NCBI GenBank assembly: GCA_011947345.1
Contig: JAAVTG010000199.1
Location: 26,952 to 90,951 of the forward strand
Length of the DNA: 64,000 nucleotides
Direction: 5' to 3'
Source of the DNA: Phytophthora quininea
Taxonomy: Eukaryota > Oomycota > Peronosporomycetes > Peronosporales > Peronosporaceae
A program made the translations under genes and the position numbers. The notes below the pieces were generated by a model that was not told the DNA's origin, searched no databases, and saw only the letters and a list, made by a program, of their open reading frames with translations. Position 1 is the stretch's first letter. Each line of letters opens with the position of its first letter. Positions 9,832 to 21,093 of the stretch are shown here, in pieces.

Positions 9832-11830
9832 ATGAGCAGCAATGGCTCGCTACTGCCGGTCATCACCACGGGACTCCCTCGCCCGCCGGCGTCGCTCAAC
9901 GTGGCTGTAGGATCCTCCGCGGCGGCGCTATCGCCCGCGCCGGCCTCTGCAGCGGCAGCGTACTCGCCGTACGCACGGAGCCCCGCGCCCAGCGCCCGAC
10001 GCGCGGCCGTCGAGGGCAAGAGCCTCTTCACGTGCCATCAGTGCGGCGCGCTGCTCAAATTCCGCTACAACCCCGTGCCCATCGAGGAGAAGATCATGGC
10101 GCTGCGCCCAATCAAGTACGAGCACCCGACGGACTGCGAGGCGAGCGCGGAGGAGACCAAAGAGGACGAGGAGCAGATCCCCCGACTCACGGAAGGAACG
10201 GACGCTGGAGTGTCCGAGTCCGAGACGGAGGAAGAGGACGCAGCGCAGAACAGGGCATCCCTGAGTCAGCAGCAGCAGAAGAACCCGGCCATTGTGCCGG
10301 AGATGGTATGGGAGACCCAGCGTCTTGACAATAGCAATGGCCTCGTGGACTCGTGGGTGCCGGCAGAGTTTGATCTGCTGAAGGGCATCGCAGCCTTCAC
10401 GAGCTGCAATCGCGGAGACATTGGGCAAACTATTGCCGACGTGGTGCCAGCCAGACTGCTGAATAAGCCGCACTTGTGGCTTTCGAACTGGGAAGTGGAC
10501 AAGACCCTACCGCAGAGCGACGACGAAGGATGGGTCTATGCGGCGACGCACGCTGGTTTTGCCAATTTTGGAGGAATACTGGGACCTGATAATGATGCTG
10601 AGACGGAAAGGGCTGAAGAGGATACAGATGAAAAGCAGGAAACCACGCAGGACCGGCTTGTGCGACGGCGTCGCCTCATTCGAAAGCGGCGCATTGAAGG
10701 TAGCGACCTCAGCTGGTTTCAGGAGCTGCTGGACTGCAGGTTTGTAGAACCGCGTAGAGCTTCGTGCAAAGCGTGGTCTAACAACTTTTCTTATTGGTTT
10801 GATGATTACAGTACGCTCCTACTGAAGAAGAGGCTTCCGACCTGCCACGATTGTGAAACAGCGGTGCTCACTCGCCTCACTCAGTAAGTTGGTCGATGGC
10901 CGTATCTGGTCATGCCTCTCCACTATCTAACGTGACTTGAATATTAGCGCTCTGAATGAAATGGAGGATGATCACGCTCAGTATAAGAATTTCTACTCTC
11001 AATTCGCTGATGACCAAGCAACTGAGGATGCTGGCGAAGAGGATGACTACGATGGTGATGAGTGGCACGACGATCCGGAGCTACGAGCCTTGGAAGAGGA
11101 GGAGCGTCGATTAAAGGAAGAGTTAGAGGCCATCGAAGATGAGACGGCCCAGGTAACAGCAAAGAGGCGTGAACTGTGGTCTACGGGAACGGATCTCGAG
11201 CAATTAATTCACGGCACCTTGTCGGAGGGGGCATTTCTGCAACACCTGCTGGGTTTGAGCCGCGACGAGCGGCAATCAGTAAGTGTATTCGCTGTCCACG
11301 CGTCAGACATGCTGCGGCGCCTTCAGCGCTACAACGTTTGCAATGATGTCTTCCACATCTGGCACGACGGCCTTTTCGGTACGATCAACGGCCTGCGGCT
11401 CGGCCGTTTGCCATCGAAGCCGGTGGAGTGGGTGGAGATTAATGCTGCGCTGGGCCAAGCAGTTTTGTTGCTCGCTACAATTGCGGATCGTGCCAACTTT
11501 GAGTTTTCACGTAATCGGCTTGTGCCACGCGGAAGTTTTTCCCGCGTGGTCAATATGTATGGCAAGGAGTACACCCTGTACAGCGATGGTGGCATGTTCC
11601 GCCGTCGTGGCTTCAATCAGGCAATGATCCTCTTCCTCGAGTGTGTGGAGGACGCTGGACGCCGTGCAATGAAAGAGGAACCTTCGCTGAAGTTCCCGTA
11701 CAAGGTGGAGCGTGGTAAAATTGGTGGTCTACCAATCTCTCTTGGTAATGATGAGCAGTGGACTCGAGCGCTGAAGTACATGCTCACGCACCTCAAGTGG
11801 CTGTTGGCTTGGATCTCAAAGCGTTACTGA
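9832..11830 (+). CDS. ATG6: Beclin 1/Atg6 with an inserted peroxin-dysferlin (DysF) domain
   Basis: Two exons (9832-10883, 10948-11830; 64-bp intron) give 644 residues with no frameshift. The N-terminus has a Beclin-like CxxC segment (FTCHQCGALLKF, Cys68/Cys71). Residues about 155-290 match a DysF module: VWETQRLDN (N part), then LSNWEVDKTLPQSDDEGWVY and the basic DRLVRRRRLIRKRR (C part). Next is an acidic coiled coil (ELRALEEEERRLKEELEAIE). The C-terminal 210 residues are clear Beclin evolutionarily conserved domain: VEWVEINAALGQAVLLLATI, YTLYSDGG, and the ending EQWTRALKYMLTHLKWLLAW. Atg6 is a regulatory subunit of the class III PI3-kinase (Vps34) complexes in autophagy and endosome traffic. 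At 644 residues it is about 200 longer than human Beclin 1, and the DysF region accounts for much of that. Confidence 0.93.
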
Positions 11831-12009
11831 GAGAGACGGATGCAAGGTCAACGTTTTCATGAATCAAAACAAATCGCAGCTTATCGCGCGCGCTCGAGTG
11901 TTGTCAGTCAGTAAATACTACTACTAAAAACATACTTATTCCTCAAAGACACGTGAAGAGATTTATAAGCACATCACATGCCAACGTGGCATGATTAGTT
12001 GCGGTGCGT

Positions 12010-13313
12010 CTACAAAAGCTGTTGAATGGCCTTGTGAATCGCGTTGGAAGCGTGCAATAGCTCTTCTTGCGTCGTCAATCGGCCCACTGAGAGACGAAGT
12101 GTGCCCTTGGCGTATTCGGGAGCCACGTGCATGGCTGTGAGAACGTGTGAGATTGTGACGTGTTCGTCTTGCCCCTCGGGTGTCTTCTGCTTGCCTGCAT
12201 TCTCCTGCTTGTGGCTATGGCATGCCGATCCTGCGCTAGCAAGCACACCGTCCACTTCAATCACTAAAGTTCACGAGCACATGCAGTGGTTAGCACCACC
12301 GAGACCATATCCTGTAGGCATAACATGGATATACTCACAATCCAGCAGACATGGCGCGTTGATGTTCTCGAAGCTGATGCTGAGTGTGTTGGGCAACGAC
12401 AACTCGGGGTGGCCGTTCACCAGGTAGCTGACGTTGGTAAGGCTGCAGTGTTTTTGGATCTGTTCGAGGAGAAATGCCCTGCTCTCCTGCATGACCACGG
12501 CGTACTCGTGCAGGTTCTTCTCCACGAGCGCGCAGGCCTGTCCTAGTGCGACATCCAACGCCACATTCTCCGTGCCGCCACGACGTCCATTCTCCTGCGA
12601 GGCACCGTGGATGATCACATCCACGTCGCTGCCCGCACGGATGTATAGCGCGCCGATGCCCTTAGGCGCGTACAGCTTGTGCCCAGCAATTGTCAGCAGA
12701 TCCACGCCAAGATCTTCCACGTTCACACGGACTTTGCCGACAGCCTGGCTTGCGTCCGTGTGCACGAGGATCGGCAGGGCATTGTCCTGCCCCTGGACAA
12801 AGCGGTGCACGGCGGCCGAGATCTCCGCCACGGGCTGCAGCGAGCCCACCTCGTTGTTGGCGAGCATCACCGACACGACGCAGGTCTCCGGCTTGAGCGC
12901 ATCGATGACGTCCTGCACTCGGACGCAGCCAAAGCGGTCCACGGGCAAGTAGGTCACCTGGAAGCCCTGCGTCTCGAGCCACTTGCAGTCTCCAGCACGG
13001 CCACGTGCTCCACGCTGCTGGTGATGATGTGGCTGCGTCCGCTACTGCGCTTGGCCGCAAGCGCCGATCCCTTGATGGCGTAGTTGATAGACTCGGTGCC
13101 TCCGGACAGGAATACAACTTCTTCGGCGCTGCGGGCGCCCAGCATGGACGCCACTTGCTCTCGGGCGGCGGCCACCGCCGTCTTGGCCTCCTGGCCCAGC
13201 GCGTAGGAGGACGACGCGTTGCCGAAGTGGCCGCCCAGGTACGGCAGCAGCTTCTGCAGCACGGCCGGCTCCACGGGCGTGGTGGCGTTATAGTCTAGAT
13301 ACACGCGCGGCAT
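12010..13313 (-). CDS. SCLY: Selenocysteine lyase / NifS-like PLP enzyme
   Basis: The ORF from ATG 13313 (MPRVYLDYNATTPVEP) runs to a one-base frameshift at about 12985, then continues in another frame. A 75-bp intron (12338-12264) precedes the last exon. Class V aminotransferase hallmarks are present: YLDYNATTP, GGTESINYAI, SSVEHVAVLE, HTDASQAVGK, the PLP-lysine motif AGHKLYAPKGIG, ENGRRGGTENV, and the Cys-loop SAGSACHSH. Family members remove sulfur or selenium from cysteine or selenocysteine. The absence of an obvious mitochondrial presequence and the long Cys loop favour the cytosolic selenocysteine-lyase branch over the Fe-S scaffold enzyme NFS1; this is inference. The frameshift is explained by one missing T (ACTTGC read as ACTGC). 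Confidence 0.85.
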
Positions 13314-13423
13314 GGAAGACGACGACGACTTGCGCTGCCCAACTGGCTGCACGGGATGTGGAGCTCCAATAACGCTGTCGACGAGCCGCTGATTGGCGGA
13401 TAATCGTGATTAGATTGGGATAG

Positions 13424-13436
13424 GCTCATTTCACCA
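13424..13436 (+). promoter_or_regulatory. Candidate initiator overlapping a start codon
   Basis: GCTCATTTCACCA matches the 5' half of the oomycete Inr consensus. It overlaps the first base of the carrier ATG (13436). The SCLY ATG is only 123 bp away on the other strand, so this short spacer must drive both genes. Confidence 0.4.
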
Positions 13437-14725
13437 TGAGTGAAGCAGGGGTCAAGGTAAGCGCTCGGTTTGCGGTGGCTGCAGCGGGGAACCCTCGCTG
13501 CGCCCGCATCTGCAGATGCTATGACCACGTAGACCACTTGCTGGTGGTTCATTTGCACTAATGCTCATGCTGTGATGCGATCTGTAGACTTCAGGACAGC
13601 TGCCCACACTTTTGGTGCGAAGAAACAAACGTGCGACTCTTGTGCTAACACTAACGCAATGTGACGCTTACTTTGCTGTAACCAGGGAGTGCATCCGCCG
13701 GGATGATCGGTCGAGTGTTTTGCCACCCGCTGGACACTGTCAAGGCGCGGCTCCAAGCCAGCACCACCGCGGGTCACACCATTGGGTCGCAGCTCAAGCT
13801 CCGAGCGTTCAGGTGGATTTTCAGATTAGTCGCGTGCATTGCATCTGACGATATTGACGCATGCACCAGCTTGCAGCATTTGCGAGGGCTGTACCGTGGA
13901 CTGGGCGTGAGTATGGTGGGCTCGGCACCGGCGACGTGTCTGTATTTGACATCATACGAGGTGTCCAAAGACGCATTGCTCGGCGTCGAGAGCTTCAAGG
14001 GGAGCCCGCCCTTGCTGTACCTCGGAGCAGGTATGGCCGCGGAGGCGTTGAGCTGCGTTCTGTGGGTGCCTATCGATGTAATCAAGGAGCGTATGCAAGT
14101 GCAGCGCCAAGCACCAGCCCTGTCGACAAACCCGGGGCGCTCCAAAGTTTTACTATCGCAACACGCTCGACGCTGTGCAGACGATTGCGCGCACGGAGCG
14201 TATCGGAGGTCTGTACAAGGGTTACGCTGCCACGCTGCTCTCGTTTGGTCCGTTTTCGGCGTTGTATTTCATGTTCTATGAGGAGGGCAAGGCTTTTGCG
14301 CAGAAGCGTGTTGGCGTGGAGGAACTGCCCGCGCATTACACGCTAGCAAGTGCGGCAATGGCGGGTGCCACAGCCTCGTTCCTCACGAACCCTCTGGACC
14401 TCATCAAGCTGCGACTTCAAGTACAGCGCGTGTATGCGTCCGAAGGAAGTCCAGCGGCGTATCGAGGCATTGTCGACGGTCTAACGCAAGTGATCAAGTA
14501 CGCAAGCTGCATTATTTAATTTTGTTCACGCTCTCCTTTCCGCTCGTTAAACAGTGCCAGTAGCTAACATTGCTGTTCGCACGGGGTTCACGCAGAACTG
14601 AGGGTGTGGTGGCGCTTTACAAGGGTGCGGGTGCGCGCGTCGCTTTCCATGCCCCGTCAACAGCTATTACCATGTCGCTTTTCGAGAGCTGTCGCCGCGT
14701 CTTTGCTTCTCTCCTCGACGAGTAA
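13436..14725 (+). CDS. Mitochondrial carrier family (SLC25) transporter
   Basis: Probable exons: 13436-13456, 13686-13812, 13870-14497 and 14596-14725. Three signature P-x-D-x-x-K motifs appear in order, PLDTVK, PIDVIK and PLDLIK, each followed by the conserved basic/Gln stretch (ARLQ, ERMQVQ, LRLQVQ). This is the threefold repeat of inner-membrane carriers. The substrate cannot be assigned with confidence. The 57-bp intron at 13813-13869 is a multiple of three. Two single-base problems are seen: exon 1 needs one more G in GGGG (13448-13451) to splice in frame, and at about 14150 a TTTT run has one T too many. The last exon supplies the final helix (GVVALYKGAGARV). It converges with the J-domain gene (178 bp apart). 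Confidence 0.85.
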
Positions 14726-14902
14726 ATCAAATGTGCAACGGTCGAGTCACTTCCTCGCCGGGTGCTTCTGCTCCTTCGTGCCCCTTGCCACTGGTTCTGC
14801 ATCGTTTGCCATAGCTCTCATCGACTGGATTTGCCGTGGCACTTTTTCCTCAGCTTCCTTTACCAACACTTCCTTTTAATAGAAACCAACGCTTTCTGTT
14901 CG

Positions 14903-17331
14903 TCACCCTTTCCAGCTTCTTCCGGAGGAATCGTCGGGGAATAAGTCGCTGTTTCCCTTACTTTCACCAAGGGCTCGTTTTTGGATAACACCAAGCAGTC
15001 GGGGTTTGGATTTCGCACTATCATACTGAAGTACTTCGGTGTGTTCAAGAGCGCCTCGCAACTCCATCTTTTCACGCTGGCTCTTAAGGCGGGACTGCTC
15101 GAAAGCCTCCTCCTCAGCAGCGATGACATTTTCCCATTCTTCATGTAGGTCATCCAGATCTTCTTCAGCCTCCTTGGAAATTTGCACTGTATTGTACTCT
15201 ACAGGGACACCACCACATCCCCCAGCCGCGGCGCCCTTTCCGTTCCAAGTAGATAGCAGCAGTGGGCAGTCATCGTGAAGACGTAGTTCTAGAACGCACC
15301 CCGCCGATATGCCATGCTCCTCCAGCACCATCACATTGGTTTCTTCACCAATGAGAGTGTCACCCCAAAAGATCTGCTGATCCCAGATAGATAGTTGCTG
15401 CTCAGTCAGCTCCTCCATCCAGTATTTAATGTAGTTGACAGTGTGGTGAGAGTTTACGAAAATCTGCAAGAGGTTTTCTGAGCCAACTTCGCCGGCACTT
15501 TTACGTGGCGAAGGCGAGTCTTCGTTGTCCGAATCACTGCTAGCAGCCTCCTCCAGCTCCAGTGCTACTTTTGGCAGGTTGGCTACTGCCGGCGGTAATT
15601 TCAAGAAGATGTGAAAAGACTTCGTTTCCCTCGCTGTATCTTCGCTGACAAGCGCTGATGCAAGCGCTTCTTGACAGGTGAAGTCTCCCGCTCTTGCAGC
15701 CGGTCAAGCTTGGACTTCTTTCTCGTAGCAGCTCTGGGTGATCGAACATCATCGTTGCCACAAGATCCATTCGAACCTGAACGTTGGCGCTTGCGTTGAG
15801 TCTTTTCATCTGGTGGTGGTGGGGACAACGAGGACACATCGGCAAACTGTTGCTCTGATGGTCCTCCCTCCAGCAAATATCCTGCTGCTTTCCCCAGCGG
15901 TAGCATCACAGGAACTTCCATCTCAACCGCATTTTCATCGCCCTGTGCATCGGAGTAAACGACACGCCTAACGCGTACGTCTGTTCCAGCCTCCTCCCGC
16001 TCGCGGCCATACAGCTTCTTGCTCACCCAGCACACGTAGTTATCCAAACGCAACTCTTGTCGGTCACAGCACTCGTACGTACAGATGTGTGGAGTGCCAT
16101 GGCGACGGCACGCGTAAATACCGTCTTCCAAAACTGAAAATTGTCACGACACTGAACGCTTTGACACTCGTCCAGTTTAGCGACCTGAAAGCGCGTGTAC
16201 TGATCGCCTAGATGGATCTCCGACGGATCAAGAAGCACACGTGCAACAGGGCTATCTGCTTTTTCAGGAACTTGAATATGCCCAGCATCCGCTTCTTGCT
16301 TCGCTTTTTTGTTGCAGGCTTCCCATCTTCTGTACCAGCGACTGGATTAAGACGCTGCTGGTGCTGCAAAGTGACAGCTTGTACCTGATCGAACAACCAG
16401 TTCTGGACAAGCCAGTATGCTCGCATGGGACACACCCTCCGATCCAACTCCGCATCGCCAAATGTGCTCGTGCAGGTTTCATCGCACGCATGGATGTACT
16501 TGTGCAACAAACACACATACACTCGACGGCGCGGCGAGCCAGAGCACTCCAAGTCTCTGTCCATGCTCACAATCTTGCCACAACCTTTGCCTATGCAAGG
16601 TTCCCCTGTCTCGAAGCGCAGCTCCGTGGCATGCAAGTCCAGTAACTTGGCCCACTCTGCAATGCGCGCCATCACATCCATCTTGTGCTTAACTCTGGCC
16701 ATCCACTCGAGGCTGGCAAAGTCCGTCGACGCCTCCAGCTTCACCTGGTCCTTCACCACTTTGCCCAGTTGCTGACTTTTGTCGATTTTGGTGTGGCCAG
16801 CTTTGCGTCATAAGCAGTCCTCCTGTCCGGGTCGCTGAGCGTCTCGTAGGCCAGTCGCAGCCTCGCGAACTGCGCCGAGTCTGCCTTCTTCAGCTCCTCC
16901 AGTTCGTCCTCTCCAGCGCCATCTTGTTTTGTCTCGCGTTTCCTACTGACCCTCTGCTTGTCTGGGTGCAGCAGCAGCGCCAGCTTCCGGAACTGCCGCT
17001 TGACATCTTCCGTCGTCACCTGCTGGTCCTTGTCCAGCTCCAGCAGCTCGTATAGGTCATGCTTCTTCTTCTCCTTCTTCTGTGCAGATCCCTCGACTGC
17101 ATCGTCCTGGTACGGATTCCAACTCCTGGTCAACTGCTGCAGTCGCGTCTCCACGGCCTTCCACTCGCCGCTCGTGGTGTCGTGCAGCTGGCTGCGCAGT
17201 GTGCGCGCATCCGCCGGCAGGATGGCGCCGCGGCTTTCGAACTGCGCGATCTTGGCCAGCAGCGCTTGACGTCGCTGCTTCTCCAGCGTTGACAGCCCCG
17301 CCACGGGGTTCCCACCCCGTTCCAGGGACAT
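14903..17331 (-). CDS. J-domain co-chaperone with Cys/His-rich and ubiquitin-like C-terminal regions
   Basis: Four consecutive ORFs form one long protein if four homopolymers (near 16785, 16306, 16127 and 15612) each regain one base. Residues about 95-190 of the first ORF are a J-domain (DLYELLELDKDQQ, then LALLLHPDKQR with the HPD triad, then RLAYETLSDPDRRTAYDAKL), which stimulates Hsp70 ATPase. A Cys/His-rich middle follows (GEPCIGKGCGKI, CLLHKYIHACDETC, then ACRRHGTPHICTYECC), probably zinc-binding. After a basic, Ser-rich linker the C-terminal 200 residues start with a segment that could be a ubiquitin-like fold (LLQIFVNSHHTVNYIKYWME ... VLEEHGISAGCVLELRL) and end in a coiled coil. The continuous frame lacks a credible internal start, which argues for one gene rather than two overlapping ones. 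Confidence 0.65.
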
Positions 17332-17506
17332 CCAGATCGGCACCGGTCAGAGCAGCAGGAAGGCGCTGTTATACTGGGAATACTCTTTAGTAGAACAGAC
17401 AAGAGCTTGAAGAGTCGTGGAAAAGTCTCTCTATTAGAACCCTACGGTTAAAGGCAAGCGATTGCCATTTCGGGAATTGCAAGACCAACGAGGACAAGTC
17501 GACTCG

Positions 17507-17950
17507 ATGCGTGCTGCTTTCAAGTGGCTGATGCTGGCGATGGCGGCGCTGGCTGTGGCGACGGCGGAAGAAAACGTGACCGATTCAGGGAGCGACTCAG
17601 CTGCAAGCGACGGCAGCAGCGCGTCGGGTGAGGCTGGCTTTGCCGGCAGCTTTTGTGGCGACGACATGAGGAACGGCACCAACTTCGGTACGCTCGAGGA
17701 TAACGGTTGCGGCCATGGCTGCCCGGATATCGCCATCTTCTGTGAAGATTCGGGCGAAGTGCACATTCCCGACCCGTCCCGGAATTGCTGTATTCTGCCG
17801 TGCAAGACGAAAAAACTCATCATGACGAACACACTGAAAAACGATTTTCTTTCTGATCCACTCGACCATCATGCATGTCTTGTTATTGACGCAAGTCTTG
17901 CTGTTTCCACTGCTACTGAACCTGCGCCTGTAACTTCTTGTCCTCGTTAA
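17507..17950 (+). CDS. Small secreted cysteine-rich protein
   Basis: 147 residues. The start MRAAFKWLMLAMAALAVATA is a textbook signal peptide (basic n-region, Leu/Ala core, likely cleavage after ATA). The mature part is acidic and Ser/Ala-rich at first, with N-glycosylation sites (NVT, NGT), then Cys-rich: FCGDDM, NGCGHGCPD, IFCED, NCCILPCK. No RxLR, EER or LFLAK motif is visible, so it is not a classical translocated oomycete effector. An apoplastic secreted protein is the simplest reading. I do not recognise a family. The last codons overlap the 3' end of the convergent GDPD gene by 38 bp, and the tail after KTKKLIM may be a read-through of a missed intron. Confidence 0.6.
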   Translation: MRAAFKWLMLAMAALAVATAEENVTDSGSDSAASDGSSASGEAGFAGSFCGDDMRNGTNFGTLEDNGCGHGCPDIAIFCEDSGEVHIPDPSRNCCILPCKTKKLIMTNTLKNDFLSDPLDHHACLVIDASLAVSTATEPAPVTSCPR

Positions 17951-20900
17951 TGAGGTCGATGACGTTATCGCTGATAACGCCATCGATGGCATGACGCTTC
18001 TGGAGCTGCACCATTTCGTGGTTCGTGTTCTGGTCTCCCCACGTGAGCAGCACGCTCTTCATGTCCTTCTTCACGAGTGGAGCGAGCTCCGGCGTCTCGA
18101 GGAACGCATTCGAGTTAGACACGATGCCCTGCAACTTTTCCATTTTGGCGAGGTTGGTCGCGAATTGGAGCGTCATACGCGCGTCCATCGCATTCGGCGC
18201 CATGGAGCCGTACGTCAGGAACAGCACAGGGTATTTGGTCTGTTTGGCGCGCAGAGCGATGCACACACTCGGGTCAAAGCACGAGAAGAAAATGCGTCGC
18301 GGGCCGGCGTGGTCAAAGACGCACTCGAGCACCTTATCGACGTAAGCATTCACGGCAAACTGGCTGGAGCTTCGCATTGTTGCGCGGGAGAATGGGTCCG
18401 GGTACTTGATCTCGATATTCAAACCAACTTCAGCTGGCACATGCTTGAGGAGATCCTCTAGTCGAGGGAAGAAATCCACAAGATGCTCTTCGTCTTCCTC
18501 GGTCTGCAGTTTGGCATCGCAGGAAAAGGCTCTCGCTTCGGAGAGAGAACTTTCTTGTCTCCTTGAAGACGCGCCCAGTGCTTCTTGACTCGGTTTTGTA
18601 GCGCTTGGGTTTTGCTTCCTTTGTGTGGCACTGGAGCGGTGTGGGACTGCGTGAGTTGGCGATACGTCATGTCGTGGATCCCGATCTCGTACATTTCAGG
18701 TTTGGTGCCAAACGATTCTGCATGTTTATCCTCCAGCCCAACGTTCACGAGGAAGTCGTGGTAAATGACAGGCACCCGGTCCTTTGTAAGTTGGACGTCG
18801 AACTCCACGAAATCCGCGCCACTTCGCCCTGCCAAGATCAACGACGCGAGTGTGTTTTCGCGAGTCAATGCAAGGCGGTACCCGTCCACCTGATAGTATG
18901 ACCGCCCCATTCCTCGATGTCCAATAGTGAGGGGCGGTTTCTCACGCCAATAAGAGCGCCACACATTAGCGATGTTGTTCTTTGGGTGCGCAAACGGTGT
19001 CAGAATAAGGTACGAGAGCGTGAGCTGCCCTACAAGTCCTTGCCCTGTTGCATCTCCAACGCCCGTACAAAAGATCGGAATGGTCAAGTCTGCCTCGCCA
19101 TGCGTTCCAAGCTGAGATGGAAGAAGATAAGCAGATCCCAAGAGCTCGTTTTTCCCGCAAGCTCCAGTCTTTGCATCCAGGTCACAGTCGTAAATGTCAA
19201 ACGTCCAGCGGTGCGAAAGCCCGTTGTTATGCCCATCCAAAGTGGTGGCAGGAGCTTTCACATAAAACACTTGGGCACGGATGCCGTCGGTGTAATGCAA
19301 GCTTGTTGTGTTCTTCACTGGAGCTGCAGTCGTCGCTTTGTGCTTCATTCGAATATAGTCACATCGGATTCGAGTGACCTTGTCCGCTCCGAGTACAGAG
19401 ATCAGCGTCTCCGCATCCAAGAGATAGCACGTTACATCGCTTTTCGCTTTGAACAGCGCAGGTTGCTTGGACCAGCGACTGAAGAGACCCATCTCGTTAA
19501 AGTAGGAATCGCTGCCCAATGTGCCGATGACATGAGACCCACGAGACGATCCCGGTCCACAGAGTTCCACGTCGCCAGACTCGACATAAAACACAGTTCG
19601 CTTTTGTTCGGCATATCGTAAGATGACATCGTTCTTGGAGTATTTTTGCTCGATGGCCTTTTCGGTCAGGCGGGCAACATCCGAAGGCTCGAGCGACCGG
19701 GTAAAGGCCAGTTTGGATACCCATCCGGCGGTTGTCGTCTTTGAGGAAGGCTGCTCGCATGGACGATCGTTATTCAGGTACACGGAGGCATCAGCGCGAC
19801 CTTGCTGTTGGTACCTCGCTAAGAGCTGGCGAAGCTCAGTGGAGTCTTTGTCCAGTAACGCAGCACTTTTAGACTCGACAGGCACAGACTCCCATGTGAC
19901 TGCAGACCCGCCGCTCACACTCTGCTTTGTTGGCGCACAATTGTCTTGCGGTTCCTGGTTGCTGTGCTTCATGCGCCTTTCGTGGCGAAGGTCAATCGCC
20001 ACGCGGTTGCTATCTCGCTCACCATTAAGCCATTGAATGGCTGATTTAGTAGGGTCGAAGCTTCCGATCCAAATCTGCATCTCCGCCGTATTTGACGCAG
20101 GGTTGAGCCACCCGCTCTCGACGTACTCTTGTAGGTCTGCATTAAGCGAGCCAGAAACGCCGTAGAAGCCGTCATCGTGTTTAATGCAGGAGAGGCTTCC
20201 TGCGACGTTCCCTTGCTGTCCGCAGCAGTAAAAACATCATCTTGCGTGAGAACTTCCAACTCTGCAAACTGCAGCGCGCTCGAGGCACTCGCGTACTGCA
20301 AGCGCACATAGCGGCCTTCAACGGGGCCCGTCGTGTCATTTGCAAAGGTCAGCGACCGCACACGTCTGTCGTGAGACTTTTCCATCTCAATTGCTCTGAC
20401 AGAAGCTGCATCGCTCGACGCCTTGGCTTGCGCGTCTGCTAAACAGTCGGGTCCTTTTCCCAGCGGCTCCTTTGAGATGAACACCCACAGAGGCGGCTCC
20501 GGAGACGACGTCGATGCCTTGGACGTGACTGGCGGTCGGCCGTGCGGGTGTCTCGCCTGCTCGTGGTACGTCATGGCGTTCCACAAATGGATGCTCGAGA
20601 TGCTGACCTGCTTGCCCAGGTCCACCCCCACCACGGATTGGTCTCCTTGTTGGTGCGGCAGCAGCGCCACTCCTGGAAACCGTTAGTGTTGCCATTGACG
20701 CCTAGTTGGGCCTCCCGCAGCCCTGGGGCCGGTGCTCGCTGAGTCGAGTACGTCGAGCTCTGCGTGGCCTCAGCGCCAAGCGCCACGTTGGTGCCGGGCG
20801 CGACAGTCAGCGTCCGGTTGCCCGGAAGCCCCTCCCACGTGAGCAGCTCGCGCGTCGCCTCGTGCTTGGCCACGTACTTGTACTCGATCGTGTCGATGGC

Positions 20901-21093
20901 TGCGAGCTGCACCGTCGTGCGCCATGTGCTCTCTCCGCCGTCCTGTCGCCCAACGAGCTGGAGCGGCACGGCCTTCTCCACGTCCCAGGCTCCAAGCTCC
21001 GGCGCGCTTCCCAAGAGACACACGACGCGTTCGCGGGCGTCGTCCAGCAGTCGCACCGTGAACTCCACGTCGACGGCCTGCTGCGTTCCCATC
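17913..21093 (-). CDS. Multidomain glycerophosphodiester phosphodiesterase
   Basis: One long gene in four frame segments, each break repaired by one homopolymer base (G run near 20626, near 20175, T run near 18523). Start MGTQQAVDVEFTVRLLDD opens a CBM20-like starch-binding domain (GSAPELGAWDVEKAVPLQL). Next is a discoidin/F5-8C-like region (NPWWGVDLGKQVSISSIHLW ... RYVRLQYASA...ELEVL), then a cyclic-nucleotide-binding-like barrel (VFYVESGDVELCG ... YFNEMGLFSRWSKQPALFKA), a C2-like beta region, and a full GDPD catalytic domain: IGHRGMG, TRENTLASLILAGRSGADF, VEFDVQLTKDRVPVIYHD, GLNIEIKYP, then ISDNVIDL near the end. GDPDs hydrolyse glycerophosphodiesters such as glycerophosphocholine. CBM20 plus GDPD is the human GPCPD1 arrangement; the discoidin and nucleotide-binding-like modules are extra. 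Confidence 0.82.
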
